A stretch of DNA of 64,000 nt from Mucor racemosus (lineage: Eukaryota > Mucoromycota > Mucoromycetes > Mucorales > Mucoraceae): assembly GCA_027405735.1 (NCBI GenBank), contig JAPEHQ010000012.1, positions 186,001-250,000 on the forward strand, in the 5' to 3' direction. A program made the translations under genes and the position numbers. Below are positions 45,819 to 58,400 of the stretch, in pieces (positions within the stretch are counted from its first letter, which is position 1; each line of letters begins with the position of its first letter). The notes under the pieces were generated by a model that did no database searches, was not told the origin of the DNA, and worked only from the letters and a program-made list of their open reading frames with translations.

Positions 45819-46981
45819 ATATCAGCAACCATTGCAACGACAAACTATTGGAGATCATATTGCCTCAATGGCAACCACTAATCGTTTGTTTATTTCCCCC
45901 GCACGAGATTATAGAAATGCCGAGTCAATACGACGTAGAGAAGAGCAAGAATATGTTGTCAAGGGCTTACCATTTATTATTGTATCGACATCTTCATTAA
46001 TCCAAATATCAAATACCTGTAAAAATATCACTCATCTCAATCTTTCGTATACAAGTTTGTTACATGATAGTGTGATTGCCGAGACTGGAGAGTATTTGTC
46101 CACCTTACAACGTTATGCAGTACAACCTGGTTTAACGCACATTCAAATCCCGATCGAAGATGCTATTGAAGCAATTGGTAAATCATGCTGTCAACTTCAA
46201 GAAGTCAAGATCCAACGATGTGAATGGGTCACAGCTCATGTCATTTGGATGTTTGCATATCATTGTCCAAGTTTAAAACGATTGGATGCTAGAAGATCAA
46301 CAAAATGTACAGTAAAAAAGCTGATAGCAAATATATTGGAGTTTCCTGGTTATCGTAGCATCAATCCTTATCGTGGAGGTGGCGATGCTGGCTCTTCATC
46401 GTTTGTTTTACCTACTTTTCCTCTTACACGATCGGAATCTACAAATAGACCTCGATTAGAAGAGGATGATGAAAATGAACAAGTAGATGATAATGAAGAG
46501 AATCAAGAAATTGAAGTATTTGAAAATGAAAATCACGATGATGAAGAAGAGGAAGCAGAAGGTCAAGATGGCGATGTTCCGATGCTTCACTTTAGATTCA
46601 ACGGTAAGAAACTTATTTTTAATTAATCAAACATTAAAGTCTAATATTATTATTATTATTATTATTGATCCAGAGCAAACAGGGATATGGGAACGGGAAG
46701 CTAACGGGCAATTTAGACATTTAGAAATGACAGTAATTGAAGACAATGCCGAAGCTATTCGAAATGGTACATTTTGGTTTGTACCGTTACCAAACACTGG
46801 TAATCATGAAGATGAAGTTCATCCAGTTGGAAGAAGACCTCCTTCACCTGCACATCATCCTTCATTGCAATCAATTCCTTCAGTTAGTAACAAATCGTTA
46901 AAAGATATAATTCATAATATCATTATGGATTGTAAAGATCTTGGTGCAATTGATTTGAATTGGATACAAGATTACCCTTAG
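45262..46981 (+). CDS. F-box protein with leucine-rich-like repeats
   Basis: Probable substrate adaptor of an SCF ubiquitin ligase. Three exons (45262-45655, 45719-46603, 46674-46981) encode 528 aa. The F-box lies at about residues 47-95: SLPPELLMEIFSYLDDN followed by LHSVSLVCKQWFYCAAPILY. After a glutamine tract of about 17 residues (45774-45822), the middle has LRR-like segments: CKNITHLNLSYTSL, CCQLQEVKIQRCEWVT and CPSLKRLDARRS. An acidic stretch (EDDENEQVDDNEEN...) precedes the last exon, whose conserved-looking end is DCKDLGAIDLNWIQDYP. Targets are unknown. It converges with BET2, 210 bp between stops. Confidence 0.85.
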
Positions 46982-47042
46982 CCTTTGCTTCATATCATAA
47001 TTTTATTTCATTAATTCATTGTTTTCATATTTTTCTTATACC

Positions 47043-47073
47043 TCCTTCTCTCTCTCTCTCTCTCTCCCTCTCT
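47043..47073. repeat. CT dinucleotide microsatellite
   Basis: About 15 CT/TC units with one interruption, followed by T runs, in the 3' region between the convergent F-box and BET2 genes. Confidence 0.8.
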
Positions 47074-47191
47074 CTTTTTTTTTTTTATCTTTTTATCTTT
47101 TTCTTATATCATAAAATTGTAGTATTCTTTTAACCATTTCAAAAATTAAAAAATTGTAAATATATTATATCAATAAAAAGACTTTTTAATT

Positions 47192-48223
47192 CTATTCCAT
47201 GTAATATTGATCAATTCCAATACGAGAGATAACATATTTTGGGATACAATAAACTGGATTTACAGTTTTTAATCCAGGATAACCTAATAACGATAAACCT
47301 GCAACACCAAAAACAGTATGAAATACATCAACCATATCTCCCGGTCTGTCAGAAATGCCTCCATTTTCAGGATCTTGTGCTGACAAGATAAATTTGGATA
47401 GTTTCTCTTTATCAATCCAATGAACATTGCCTAAAACAGATAATGAAGAAAGAACCCACCATGAATAACATACATCTTCTAGTTTCTGCGGTCTACCATT
47501 GAGTCCACCATTCTTTAATTGTCTTTCACATAACCACCAACTTAATAAATCTCTATCAACATGATGAAGTGCATTGACAATAGCTAATGCAGCAACGCAA
47601 CAAAAAATTTGACCAGCATGGGATTCTGATCCAGGTCGACTACCAAAGCCTCCATCGTAATTTTTACACAATAAAATCCATTCAATTGTCTTTTCGACAT
47701 CAATTGCATCTAATCGCTTTACAAGTGATAGCATATTTAATGCCATATATGAAAATCGAGAATCTACTTCACCCCATTCATCTCCTCGAAAAGAACCGTC
47801 TGGATTCTGTAAAGCTTGAACATCTATTTCTAATTTTTGAGTTGTCTGATCTATAAACATTGTTATATGCTTACATTCTATCGCCTTGTCGAGGTTAATA
47901 TTATCTAAAGCATCCAAAGTAACCAGGATTTGGATAGCATATAAAGTGTTTGAAAGATGTGTGTCATGATTTTTATCAGCTCTAAATCCTCCATTTTCGT
48001 GCTGAAGACTCTTGACATAATCTATAATTCCAGAGCGTGGTAAAGCGTCGATATTGTTCATGAGGTCGAGTGCAGTGATGCCCCAATAGATACCACTCAA
48101 ACGAAGATGTTCGGTAAGCCAGTATTCGAGATCATCTTTACGTGTATCTAAAGACTGGATGTATTTTACATGCAATGGTATCAAAAGTTCATCGGTTGCT
48201 TCTGTGGCTGTTGTTGAAGACAT
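47192..48223 (-). CDS. BET2: Rab geranylgeranyltransferase (type II) beta subunit
   Basis: Catalytic subunit that adds geranylgeranyl groups to C-terminal cysteines of Rab GTPases, together with an alpha subunit and Rab escort protein. A single exon of 343 aa, typical for the family. Several prenyltransferase alpha-alpha repeats are visible: LQHENGGFRADKNHDTHLSN, LQNPDGSFRGDEWGEVDSRF, CKNYDGGFGSRPGSESHAGQ, ERQLKNGGLNGRPQKLEDVC and AQDPENGGISDRPGDMVDVF. The zinc ligands are expected in the D-x-C of KLEDVCYSWW and the H of DVFHT; all are present. The N-terminus (LIPLHVKYIQSLD) and YWLTEHLRLSGIYWG match BET2 rather than the farnesyl or type I enzymes. Confidence 0.95.
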   Translation of the reverse strand: MSSTTATEATDELLIPLHVKYIQSLDTRKDDLEYWLTEHLRLSGIYWGITALDLMNNIDALPRSGIIDYVKSLQHENGGFRADKNHDTHLSNTLYAIQILVTLDALDNINLDKAIECKHITMFIDQTTQKLEIDVQALQNPDGSFRGDEWGEVDSRFSYMALNMLSLVKRLDAIDVEKTIEWILLCKNYDGGFGSRPGSESHAGQIFCCVAALAIVNALHHVDRDLLSWWLCERQLKNGGLNGRPQKLEDVCYSWWVLSSLSVLGNVHWIDKEKLSKFILSAQDPENGGISDRPGDMVDVFHTVFGVAGLSLLGYPGLKTVNPVYCIPKYVISRIGIDQYYME

Positions 48224-48793
48224 GTTTGTTGATTAAAGAAAAAGCGTTGCGAAGAGGGGAATGCAGAAGGTTCAAATTGAGCGGGTTTGTAATTCATTTG
48301 AGCTTCAAATTACCAGGAAAATATGGTAATAATTAAATGTTTCAAGAGTTGTTTTGGGATGTACATGCTGTCTAAAGTATTGTTTTATAATTGAATTCAT
48401 GTAATAATATATAAACTAAATTGTATTATTTTTTTTTGCTTCTATTATTAAATTTTGAAGAGTTTAATTCAATTTTTTAGAAGCAGGTACAATTTGTTCC
48501 GCCACTGTATAAATTTTCTCCACGGTCCAATTTTATCGTTGTTTTGAGCTACTTGACCACAATTAACTTGGTGTGCTCTTTATCAACTATGCATTTATCA
48601 GTAATCTCGGTTCCTTAAACTTGAATCACATCAATGAGGCGGCATAGAAACCAAGATGAATAATTAGCCACAAACTTTAGCAAAATAGCAGGTATTTACG
48701 ATAAAAAATTTCCAACTACGCGTTGAAATTTCTTCGACACAGCAGCTTCCCTCCTCTCTTTCTAGAGGAAGGACTTTACTTTTATATATCAAT
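48224..48793. promoter_or_regulatory. Divergent promoter region, BET2 / LARP7-like
   Basis: A 570-bp spacer between genes transcribed outwards. TTTATATAT at 48780-48788 lies just upstream of the LARP7-like start and is too close to be its TATA box. No specific operator could be named. Confidence 0.5.
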
Positions 48794-50107
48794 ATGAACC
48801 CTAACGAAAGAGAAATAAAGATTGCAAATATTTTGGAAACATATTTCAGTGATGCTTCGCTGTTATGGGACAAAGTTATGCTTAGTAAAATGTTGAAAGA
48901 TCCAGAGAAAAGTAATTGAATATATTTGGAATAATGCTACCTTTTTATAAACAGGTTTTTTTTTTCGTTTAGTGGTATCATTTGAAGAGCTTTCCAAACT
49001 GCCTAGATTTAAATCATTAACAGCTACAACAGAAGAAATTCGATCAGCAGCAGAAAACCGCTCATTTTCTCGATTAGAGGTAGTTATTAACATTGAATTC
49101 AATATATTGCGTTCTTTAATCCCATTCTTCATGCCAGCTGAGTCAAGACAAGGAAAAAATAGGACGAATTAAGCCATATATTGTCGATAAAAAAGAAGAA
49201 TTAGATGAATGGTCTATTTATGTAGAGGGCCTGAAAAAACCATACGATAATGAACAAAGCATCAAAGAATTATTCAACAAATTGGTTGGAGCTGTCTCCT
49301 TTTTCCGTATTCCTCCAAATCAAAAGGAAGAAACTAAATTTTTCGGTTACTGTTTTCTGGAATTCAATGATAAAAGCAATGTGGAGCGAGCCATTCAAAT
49401 AGTCAATCGATACAATTGTCCTGATACAAATATGGATGATCCAATGTCAGGTGAATCAGAATCTAAAACACTTGCAGATAAGTTAGACTTACGGGTCATG
49501 TCAAAGTAAATCAATATTATGCGTGTAACAATATAATAAACAAAGGCTCAAAATGTCTCGATTATAGATTGCAGTGGAACGATTTGAAAGATGAATACGT
49601 GAAATTACTAACAGAGAGAAAGGCATATGCAACAGATTTATGGACAAAATATGAAAATGAAGAGATTGAAGAAGACGTAGAGGAACAAGTAGTGGAGAAG
49701 CCATTTACAGAAGGTTTAATAGTATTTGTAGATGGTCTTCATCCTCAATGCCCCAAGACTGTAGCTGTCGCATTATTGCAAACATCTGGCGTTCAACTTG
49801 CATTTATGAATATCAAAAAGAAAGGTTTAACAAGCACTCATATCCGATTAAATACACCTGAAGATGCCATTAAAATTTGCGATTATTTCAATGCACACCA
49901 CATTGTGCAAGAAACAGAGAAAGATAGAATTGGGAAAGAGCAAGAAGGCAAGACATTTGATTGTTTGAGATTAAGACTTTTACAAGGTAAGATCTACATG
50001 CTCTTTTTTTTTTTTTTTTTTTTTTTTTTCAAAAAATATTTACTAATAGTTACAATATAGGATCTGAAGAAGAGATTTATTGGGAAAATGATCGTAATCA
50101 ACGATAA
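48794..50107 (+). CDS. La-related protein 7 (LARP7/Pof8-like)
   Basis: RNA-binding protein of the LARP7 family. Members hold the 3' end of pol III or telomerase RNA: LARP7 in 7SK, Pof8 in fission yeast telomerase and U6 modification. Five exons (48794-48911, 48973-49079, 49138-49505, 49568-49986, 50061-50107) encode 352 aa. The La motif is at about residues 1-75 (IANILETYFSDASLLWDKVM, VSFEELSKLPRFKSLT, RSFSRLELS). A first RRM follows (WSIYVEGLKKPYD..., FFGYCFLEFND), then a linker, then a C-terminal xRRM-like domain (about 245-345) starting GLIVFVDGLHPQCPKTVAVA and ending GSEEEIYWENDRNQR, the usual LARP7 last helix. The target RNA is not known here. A T-run of about 25 bp lies in the last intron. 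Its stop is 2 bp from that of the RMD1 gene. Confidence 0.85.
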
Positions 50108-50109
50108 GA

Positions 50110-51589
50110 TTATTCCTTATTATAATACAAACTAAAAGCATCTAATGAAGTTGTGATAACGGCAACCAAAATCTCCATACCAATTAACCAAATTACAATC
50201 CATTCCAAATGCTCACCATGCGAACTATTTAAATGATCTTTTAACATTTCTAATAAATCGCTGATAACTTCCACTCTTTGATTTAGTAATTCCACACGCT
50301 GAGATATTTCCAAATAACCACGAATAGCACTATATAATGGCTCTAACGTAGGTTCTGACCAAAAGATTTCTGGTGTATCCAGAATATTTGAAACTAAATT
50401 GACATTGATACGCATGATAAATAACTGACCAATCTTTTTCGTAATTGCAGTTCTATGTAATTCATGTCAGTATACGTTGATTTATATACATTGAGTGAAT
50501 ACTATAATACCTAGACATTTGAATATTTCCACTTTCAGCCATAACTTGAGGGATATATTTGGTTTCATTGATGGTATCATCAATTAATCTCTCGAAAAGA
50601 GTCATTTTTACACTTTGAGCAATAGCATGAGCAATTGTCAATTTGATGAGATAATTTGATGGGTGTCTTAAAGTGATAATGTCATTATAAATACTATGAT
50701 TTAAAAAAAAAAAAAAAAGGGTAAAGGTTAGGATTGATATTACTGCAAGTATAATAAGAAGCTTTTACCGAGGTTGATACGCTTCATTATAGTAATAATG
50801 GAATTCTTCAGTTTCAACATCATCCGGGTCTAGCTTCTCTTCCTCAAATGGTACCAATAGTTTTAATATTCTCTGCTCTTCTTTAAGAGTCATTCCCCAA
50901 AATACAATTACACCATAATCAAACAAGAACATTTCAGGTAATTTTTGACTTGTACTAAGAGAATTAACAGATGCATGAGGTGGTGCAACTGGAAATGTAA
51001 ATGCATATGGAGTATATAAACATTCATCAAATCTTTTTGGTGCAGTTCCATTTGATTTCTTTTTTGATTGAAGGTATTTTACTAATTCATCCATACGATA
51101 AGCACTAATTTTATGCAATTGTTACACAACATCATTCACGTTATAACAAAAAAAAAAAAAAAAAACTTACGATGCAGTACAATAAGCTGTCATTCTTGAC
51201 AATTCACTTCTATCCATTTTATTCAACATTTCAGCTTCTTGTCTTGCCATTCCATGAGGTATTTTAGCAATTTGAGTATAAACATCAGCTTCATTTTGAT
51301 CGTTATCGTCATTCCATTGATCATTATCTTCGGGAAACAATTTCAATTTTTGAGATATTTTTGTTGTACGCATAGGAAGCTTGGGCTTATTAGATCTTGC
51401 TTGTAATTTTTGTTGCTGTTGTTCAACAAAAGTATTGTAATGAGAGCTTCTTTGAGGAAAAGAACGAGATGCGTTTGGTCTTGGAGGTGTACTTGATGAA
51501 GCACCAGGAATATCCCTTGCAATGAGTGGTGTATTTACTTCATCATCATCTTCTCTTCTTGCACTAAATACTCTTTGTGGTTGCGACAT
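50110..51589 (-). CDS. RMD1/RMND1-type DUF155 membrane protein
   Basis: Member of the DUF155 family (yeast Rmd1/Rmd8/Mrx10, human RMND1). Four exons (51171-51589, 50769-51104, 50511-50693, 50110-50452) encode 426 aa. The N-terminal 130 residues are polar and low in complexity. The family domain starts with MTAYCTASAYRMDELVKYLQ, followed by FLFDYGVIVFWGMTLKEEQ, NDIITLRHPSNYLIKLTIAHAIAQS and the signature KIGQLFIMRINVNLVSNILDTPEIFW, then RGYLEISQRVELLNQRVEVI. A membrane helix lies near the C-terminus (EWIVIWLIGMEILVAVI). No clear mitochondrial presequence is present, so the Rmd1-like cytosolic/ER or vacuolar type is as likely as the mitochondrial one. Molecular function of the family is poorly known. 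Confidence 0.92.
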
Positions 51590-51901
51590 GATGTTGTTTT
51601 CTCGGGAAAAAAAGAAAATGTTTACCAGAGAACCCCCAAATGATTTTGTTTAGATGATGTATAGTATGCGAAAACAAGTCATAATGTATCCTATAAATCC
51701 CAGTTGAATAGCCGCGCAGATTGCAGTGCTTTCATTTGCGATATTCTGATTTTTTTTCCTTTTTCTTATTTGCATGATTTGAAGTATTTATCCATAGTAA
51801 AAACTCCTCTCCCTCACTTTTTTTTCCCTCTAATTTTTTTTTTTTTTTTACACACACACCCAAGTAAAACCAAGACACTTAATATATCACAAAAAAAAAG
51901 A
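51590..51901. promoter_or_regulatory. Divergent promoter region, RMD1 / Gdown1-like
   Basis: A 312-bp spacer with pyrimidine runs before the plus-strand start (51740-51870). TATCACAAAAAAAAAGA leads into the ATG at 51902. Confidence 0.5.
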
Positions 51902-52918
51902 ATGAACTCTTCCATGCTGAGGCACTCTCATCACTCGCCATATTCTATTGATAGCAAATTAAATACAATCAAGAAATTAAGTCGATATACAAGAACTGAA
52001 CTAGACGAACTTCGAGAAAGAAATTTACAAATGTTGAGTAACCAGTAAGTTTTTATTAAAAAGAAATTCCAGCAAAAAAATTAAACCCTAATAAATTTTT
52101 AGATCCGTAATTGATACATTGCCAGATAAAGGCGCTAAATTAAGAGAGACAAATCAAGTTATTGATAATTTACTCTTGAAAGTATTCGATGAAATAACTC
52201 CAGATAATACCAATAACATGGAATGTCCTCTTACAGAAAAATTACAAAATATGTCAGTACTCACTCCTCATCAAGGAGCAAGAAAAAGATCAGTTGATTT
52301 AGCTAATCAACAAGCATTCAATCATTATACATCAAGTGGTTTGTTGTTGAGAAAACCAAAGAAAAAATCAAATGTCCATAATGCAAGTACTACTTGTCCG
52401 TCTGTATTTTTCAGCCAACATACGTACAGTGCCAGTGCACCTCAAGAATATCAAACATCACATATATCACAAAATGTAAGTACTATAACAAATCATTTTA
52501 AACATTAGTGCTAATATCAACAAAAGGCAAAAGTTAGAATGCTCACATTAGATGAATCTTTGTCATTACAAACAGAACAACAATCATCAGTAAAAGAAGT
52601 AAAAATTTTGATAAAACTCAAACATGTATATCTTTATACACTAACCATTTATTTAGTGTGAGAAACAATTTGATTTTGCACATCCAAGTAAAAGTTTATT
52701 GAAATCACTCAAGTAATGTATATATAATCCCTCAAAGAAAATAAATATTCCTATCTAACAGAAAAAAAAAACATTTAAAAAATAGCTTATCTGTAGATTT
52801 AATTCAACAAGAAATCAACATTGATGATGTTGAATTTCCATCTCATCAAGAAGAAGAGGATGGGGAAGAAGAAGAAGAAGAAGAAGAGGTTCCTGTTGAG
52901 CCTATGATGATTGATTAA
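51902..52918 (+). CDS. Possible Gdown1/POLR2M (GRINL1A)-like protein
   Basis: Five exons (51902-52044, 52103-52475, 52527-about 52600, a short one near 52659-52712, and about 52762-52918) give roughly 265 aa. The only region that recalls a known family is near the N-terminus: YTRTELDELRERNLQMLSNQ, then VIDTLPDKGAKLRETNQ. This resembles the ERN...LLxNxxxIxxLPDKGxKI motif of Gdown1, the metazoan RNA polymerase II-associated protein that competes with TFIIF. The rest is polar: basic segments (RKPKKKS, KKKKHLKN) and an acidic C-terminus of glutamates ending EPMMID. The gene prediction is firm; the family assignment rests on about 40 residues and is tentative. It is divergent from RMD1. Confidence 0.55.
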
Positions 52919-55489
52919 AAATAAAAAGTCTTTAGGAAATAAATATTATGCGTATAAACCATCATCACCGTTGGCAAATGATGAAAAAAAAAAAAAAAAA
53001 AAGACGCATACACACACTCAAACACACGCACGCTCAAACGTATACACTATGGACATGCCGCTTTGTGTAAACGGGCTAATTTTTGATAAAATGATTTTTC
53101 TTTTGCATAGTGATTGACCTCAGTTGTTGAATGGTAGTATCACCAGCAGTACAGGTTGATATAGTATTAGTGTGATTTACCATTCTATTGGTAATAAAAA
53201 GTAAAATTTTGGTTTTTTGATGTTGTCAACTTTCAAAATGCATTCACACACACACACAATGTTTAAAAATGATATATCTTGTTGTTTGTATACAAATACT
53301 AAACCCAAATAACATATGGGAATTTATTGCAGAATACACAAACATTGTATCATTTACTTTTCAGGGATTAAGAAAATGAATACAAACATAATTAAAGGGT
53401 TTTTTTTCATACGTTTCAAAGTTGCTTCAGAGTTTATATTGATATATCAGCACCAAATATCATGTTACTTGATTGTTTGTATTTTTTTTTTAACTTTTAA
53501 AGTTTGGATTCTTCGATGATTCAAGATAGCATACTAATATTAAAAAGCTCAAAAAACAGCTGCATAATTTGCTATTGCTGGATTCCAATATATCAGTATA
53601 TATTCGATAAAACTTTCCAAGCCTTACTGTCTACGCAAAATGTTAAGCGTGAAATACAAGCTTTCATAGAATGTACACATACATCACTTGTCAGGAGATC
53701 AATAGTTGTAAGTCATCACGGAGAGCCCTATAATATGAAGCCCATCAGTAGTAATTTGCTAATTGTTCAAGCAGAAATCACTGTAGATTCCTCGAAAACT
53801 CGCTATTCTCAAATAAACCAAATTCCAACGCTTATTTGCGTCTTATGAGCTCAATGTATCACATATATTGTTTATAAAATGTCAAATATTAACCTACAGC
53901 AATTGTCATCCAGTATACAATAATAATGAATTTCAGAAACCCGACCATTGTTAGGTACAAAATTAAGTGTTCATAGAAAAAGATAAATTTTATTCTACAA
54001 AATACAGATAAAAAATAGTCTCTTGTATATGCATATATCAATTATAAATTATGTAAAGGTGTCTCGGTTTAGGGTTGTTATCGAGACAAGCTTATACTAG
54101 TAAAATTGGCTGACAAAACACGTCTCCACACCAATACCGTCTCGGTTACATATATGTAGCAAATTTAAATATTAATTACTCATCATCTTGCAGTAAAATA
54201 AGGGCGTAAAAAAGCGATAAAGGAGTACTGTTAAAATCCTTCATTATTAAAATATGGATAATGTGCAATAGAATGGTTATTCTACGTCCCTATTTATATT
54301 ATTTGGCGATTATTTACTATCTGGCAATTTTATTATTGCAATTGTCAATAATTCCATTACTTTTGAAAATAAATGTTAGATTGTTTGGTTATTGATTTGG
54401 TGGATCAAGAACGGTGCTTTAAATATATTCTGTCAATCATGCTTTCAGAACAGCCCTTACTTGTTCTACTTGATAAGCATGTACTTTTTATGTTTTATTT
54501 GGGATAATTCACATTATTACTTTAGTATTTTGTCATCTCTTATTCGAGTATTATACCCTTACTATCTCCACGCAATTGTCTATTATTACTATGCAGTCTT
54601 ATTTTTGATAGCATGGTTCCAATGAGATGACATTCAATTTAGGTATTTTATGATGGGAATCTAGCTTAGTTCACTTCACACCTAATTCAAAATTCGCTAA
54701 TCAATAATCGTCTTTTGTAACAAGTTATACAAACAGCATCATTGAACTGTCATTTGGTGTTATATATTTTTTTTTAATTTGGAATAATACAAACTAGGGG
54801 CTAAAATTAGGTGAAAAAGTAGGTGTTCTATTCCTACAATTTATCCAAAAATCAATGAGATACTAAATTTTTATTATAGACACCGTTGCAATTGTATTAT
54901 ATATTTGGAAATTTGCAGCCCATTTGGTCCAATATTTATTGACTGCAAGTATTTTTCTGGTTACTTGATTCTTTTCATGCAGAGGAAAAGAGCTATTTCT
55001 TCTAAAAGATGTGCTCATGTGCTAAAAATCTTCAAAAACAGCTGTTAGTTAATGAAATCAAGATATATTATTTACATGTTTACTATACATCCAGTGCAAC
55101 CAAAGTTCAATTTCAAAACATTATTTGGTTTTATAAAAACTTTCAAAAAATATCTGAAACAACAGGCCATACAGAATAGTTTAATGTAGTAAGAGTTTTC
55201 ATTTCCGCATTACCACAATAATTCGGGAAGGCTAAAACTTTTGTAGTTCTATGGATAAACACTAGAAGTACCTACCATTGCAGCGAGAGCTAATTTGGAT
55301 CCATATTCGGCGAGAACTGGTACACTTTCTGACCTTAATAGATATAAAAATAATAATAGCAGGTGGCCAACTTGTAGTTCAAACTTACTGAATGCACAAT
55401 GACCCATGGAAGAAGTTTATATGCCTATTGAAATACTTGTAATAGCTACATATATATTGATTACTTACATCTATGTGCTACAAAAACGT
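52919..55489. other. Gene-free region with R8 copy 2
   Basis: AT-rich, with CA microsatellites at about 53008-53036 and 53246-53258. Two plus frames (53316-53519 and 53504-53848; 67 and 114 codons) overlap and have no recognised motif. The R8 copy lies at 54215-54640. Confidence 0.45.
54215..54640 (+). repeat. Dispersed repeat R8, copy 2
   Basis: It aligns with 1745-2165: TATGGATAATGTGCAATA, TTTATATTATTTGGCGATTA, CAATCATGCTTTCAGAACAG and CCCTTACTTGTTCTAC have matching partners in the first copy. Confidence 0.55.
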
Positions 55490-58400
55490 AACTATAAAAA
55501 ACGCGATGACAAGTACAATTATCACTATAGCCGAACTCTGCTTCCCATGGGCATAATGATCTGCACAGATGCACAGAATAAAACTTTTTGTGCAAATCAG
55601 GCAGCCCAGATGAGCAGAGCAATGAGAACAACGACAAAAACCTGTTTGGCAACACTAAAAGTATTTATGCCTTTGTAAATGTCTGTTTGTAACACACAAA
55701 ATCTTTTTTCTTCCCTACTCTTTCCTCGGTTCTTTTATTTACGTTTAAAACTACAACAAAAAGACCAATATTTTTTTATAAACTGAAATCAAGAAGCAGG
55801 TACAAGTACATGTTTTTTCCTATTGTTTATTTGGAAATGAATTATTAACTTTTAACGTTAGGGCACGTTATAATGTCTTTTTCGAACAAAAAAAGCATCC
55901 AAGGTTTAGTCATTTTGTTCCATCATCTTCGTTGTAATCAATGCTTTTTTTGTCTAAAGTCTATATCAATCTGGAGAAAAACTGGTGATTATAAAAGTAT
56001 GTATAGTATTGACTTAATTTGAATGAATGAATAAACTCATTTTAGTCTATTTAGTTTCTAAAAAGTATTTGTGTCTATTTAGTGGCCAGCAGCTAAGAAG
56101 AGGAAAACAAGGTGTTGTCTTGTATACCACTACCAACTATCAAAGGTACACCATAATTATTATTTATTAGCTTTTTAATTGATTTTACTAATAAATCAAT
56201 TTTTAATAGGTCAAAAGTAAAGGTGTATTCAGTTCAAAAAGCTTGAAACAATTCAATTATACTAATTTACATGCTTTATAATCTCTTGCTCATTTAATTG
56301 CTATATTTTTTTGATTTTAATATTTTTTTTATACTGCTAATCGACTAGTTCGTCCATTAGAGTTAACTCACTATACACTATCCTTGTTTAGCGTATCTAT
56401 AACAACGGTCCGTTATTAGCTCATGATATGCAAAATTATTAAAAGGGGTCGTCTAACCTCAAATCTATCGAATCAAGGTGAAATAGGTTGATTGATATAA
56501 CGGATAATAAATGCAATGTCATTTATTGAATGGGTGAATGTAAATGTATAGCGCAAAAAAGCTTACGTTTGAATTAAAGTACTACTGCGTATTCTGATTA
56601 ACATCAATAGGTTCAAAAAGCATAGTTGAGTGAAATCATTGCTACTAAAAAATTGCATAATTTGATATGCAGAAAACCCTTGAAGCGTTTATTCTCTCTT
56701 TTTTTTTTTTTTTTGGCAATGCTACAAATCATTATGGTTTAATATGATTTAATATTAATGCATCAGAGAAAACACAACTGATAAAAACTGATACCCAATG
56801 TACATCGAGGTCAAGATTGATAAAAGGTGCATTCATTGTGTAGCGGAAATTGCAACACCTTGATGGATAGAAATTACAAGACCAAGACGTTGTATTTGCC
56901 TCAGAATTTTTAAAAGGGTTTAAAAGCATACCTTATCAAACTTACTTAGATGTTAAATACTCACCATATGCTATTAGTATCATCTTGTTTTTTATTTACT
57001 AATTGTTGTATTATTAAAAATCAAGCTTTTCATAGCTTATAACAATGACAGTGGGATGTTTCTGACTTTAGATTGACATTTATCATAAGGCGGGATGATG
57101 ATACGTTTGATACTACTGTAGATGGAACCAGTCAATTTAATTTATGGAACTTGAATGAAAATACAGAGGAACCATTTGTAGATACTTAAGTTGGTTCTCT
57201 GATAAAGCATTGAATAAGTTGGCTTGGGACAAAAGAGTAAAAAGGTGGCAATAGGTTCCAGTAATGGCCATGCTTATGTTTATGATTTTGGAGAGGAGGT
57301 AAGGCTAAAACATAATGTAAATCATCTCTAGCATAATAATTATAAAATAAGACTATATTATCATCAAATAAACTACCGCACAATATTAACGTGTATAAAG
57401 ATTTACAGTAATAAGCTTGAATTAAGAGGGTACAGCATCGTAAATTCTTGAAAAAGTTCTCAAGTATTATAAAATCTCTCATTTTTAAGACTTACAAGGC
57501 TTACAAGCGGAATACTAATTTAGAAAATTAATTTTGTCCAGATCATCAATTTTGACATTTTTTAAATTTTTTTTTCTGGTTTTGCAAATTTAGAGTTAAT
57601 TATACTACCAATTATAAAAACAAAAAATATACACATGTACAGAATTTAGCGCTCTATTTACTCAATAAAAAATAACAAACATTTTCATTGTAAAATATTA
57701 CATGAAAATCCTTTAATCAAAAAACCGTTTTTGGGCCAAAAGTATAAAGTTTCATTACTTAACATTTAATATTAAGCTTTTATAAAATGTGTATTATCTA
57801 TAGCTACAATTTTCTCTCACAATGTAGTATGTTTAAACGTTGATTTTGGTATCAAACTTTGATTTTTCTATTTTTTGATCAAAATCATGAGGGTTTGTAG
57901 GGATAAAATGAGCCCCGAAAAATGTCCGCTACAAAAACTGAATTTTCAAACCGTACGTGGTTAAATATAAAAAAAGTTAAAAAAAAGAAACGCATTTTTA
58001 TTTAAACCTTAGATATACGGTATACTATAGTAGTATAAGAGACTTAGCCGTTCAATCTTGCTATGCTCAATTACGGCGTCGCCCTGCCGGCTCGTTTTTG
58101 CAATTTTTTAACGAATGTATGATATGACAGACGACGGTTTCTCTGGTAGAAAAATGTATGTTTCGATGATAACAATTACTGCCTATTTTGTTTAGTTTAT
58201 GGGTTGATGCGCTGTAATGCTGATTTTACATTGGCTGAAATGTGCAATTTAGCAGGGTCTTAATTGTGCTAAATAATGTAAAGCCTTGAGAATCCTTTTC
58301 TACGGTGCGTTGCTTCTCTCTTTTTGTTTTCATCATATTCCAAGAATATTATTCACCGTTTGATAAGGCATACCAAACTATCTAGCTGGTATTCTTTTCT

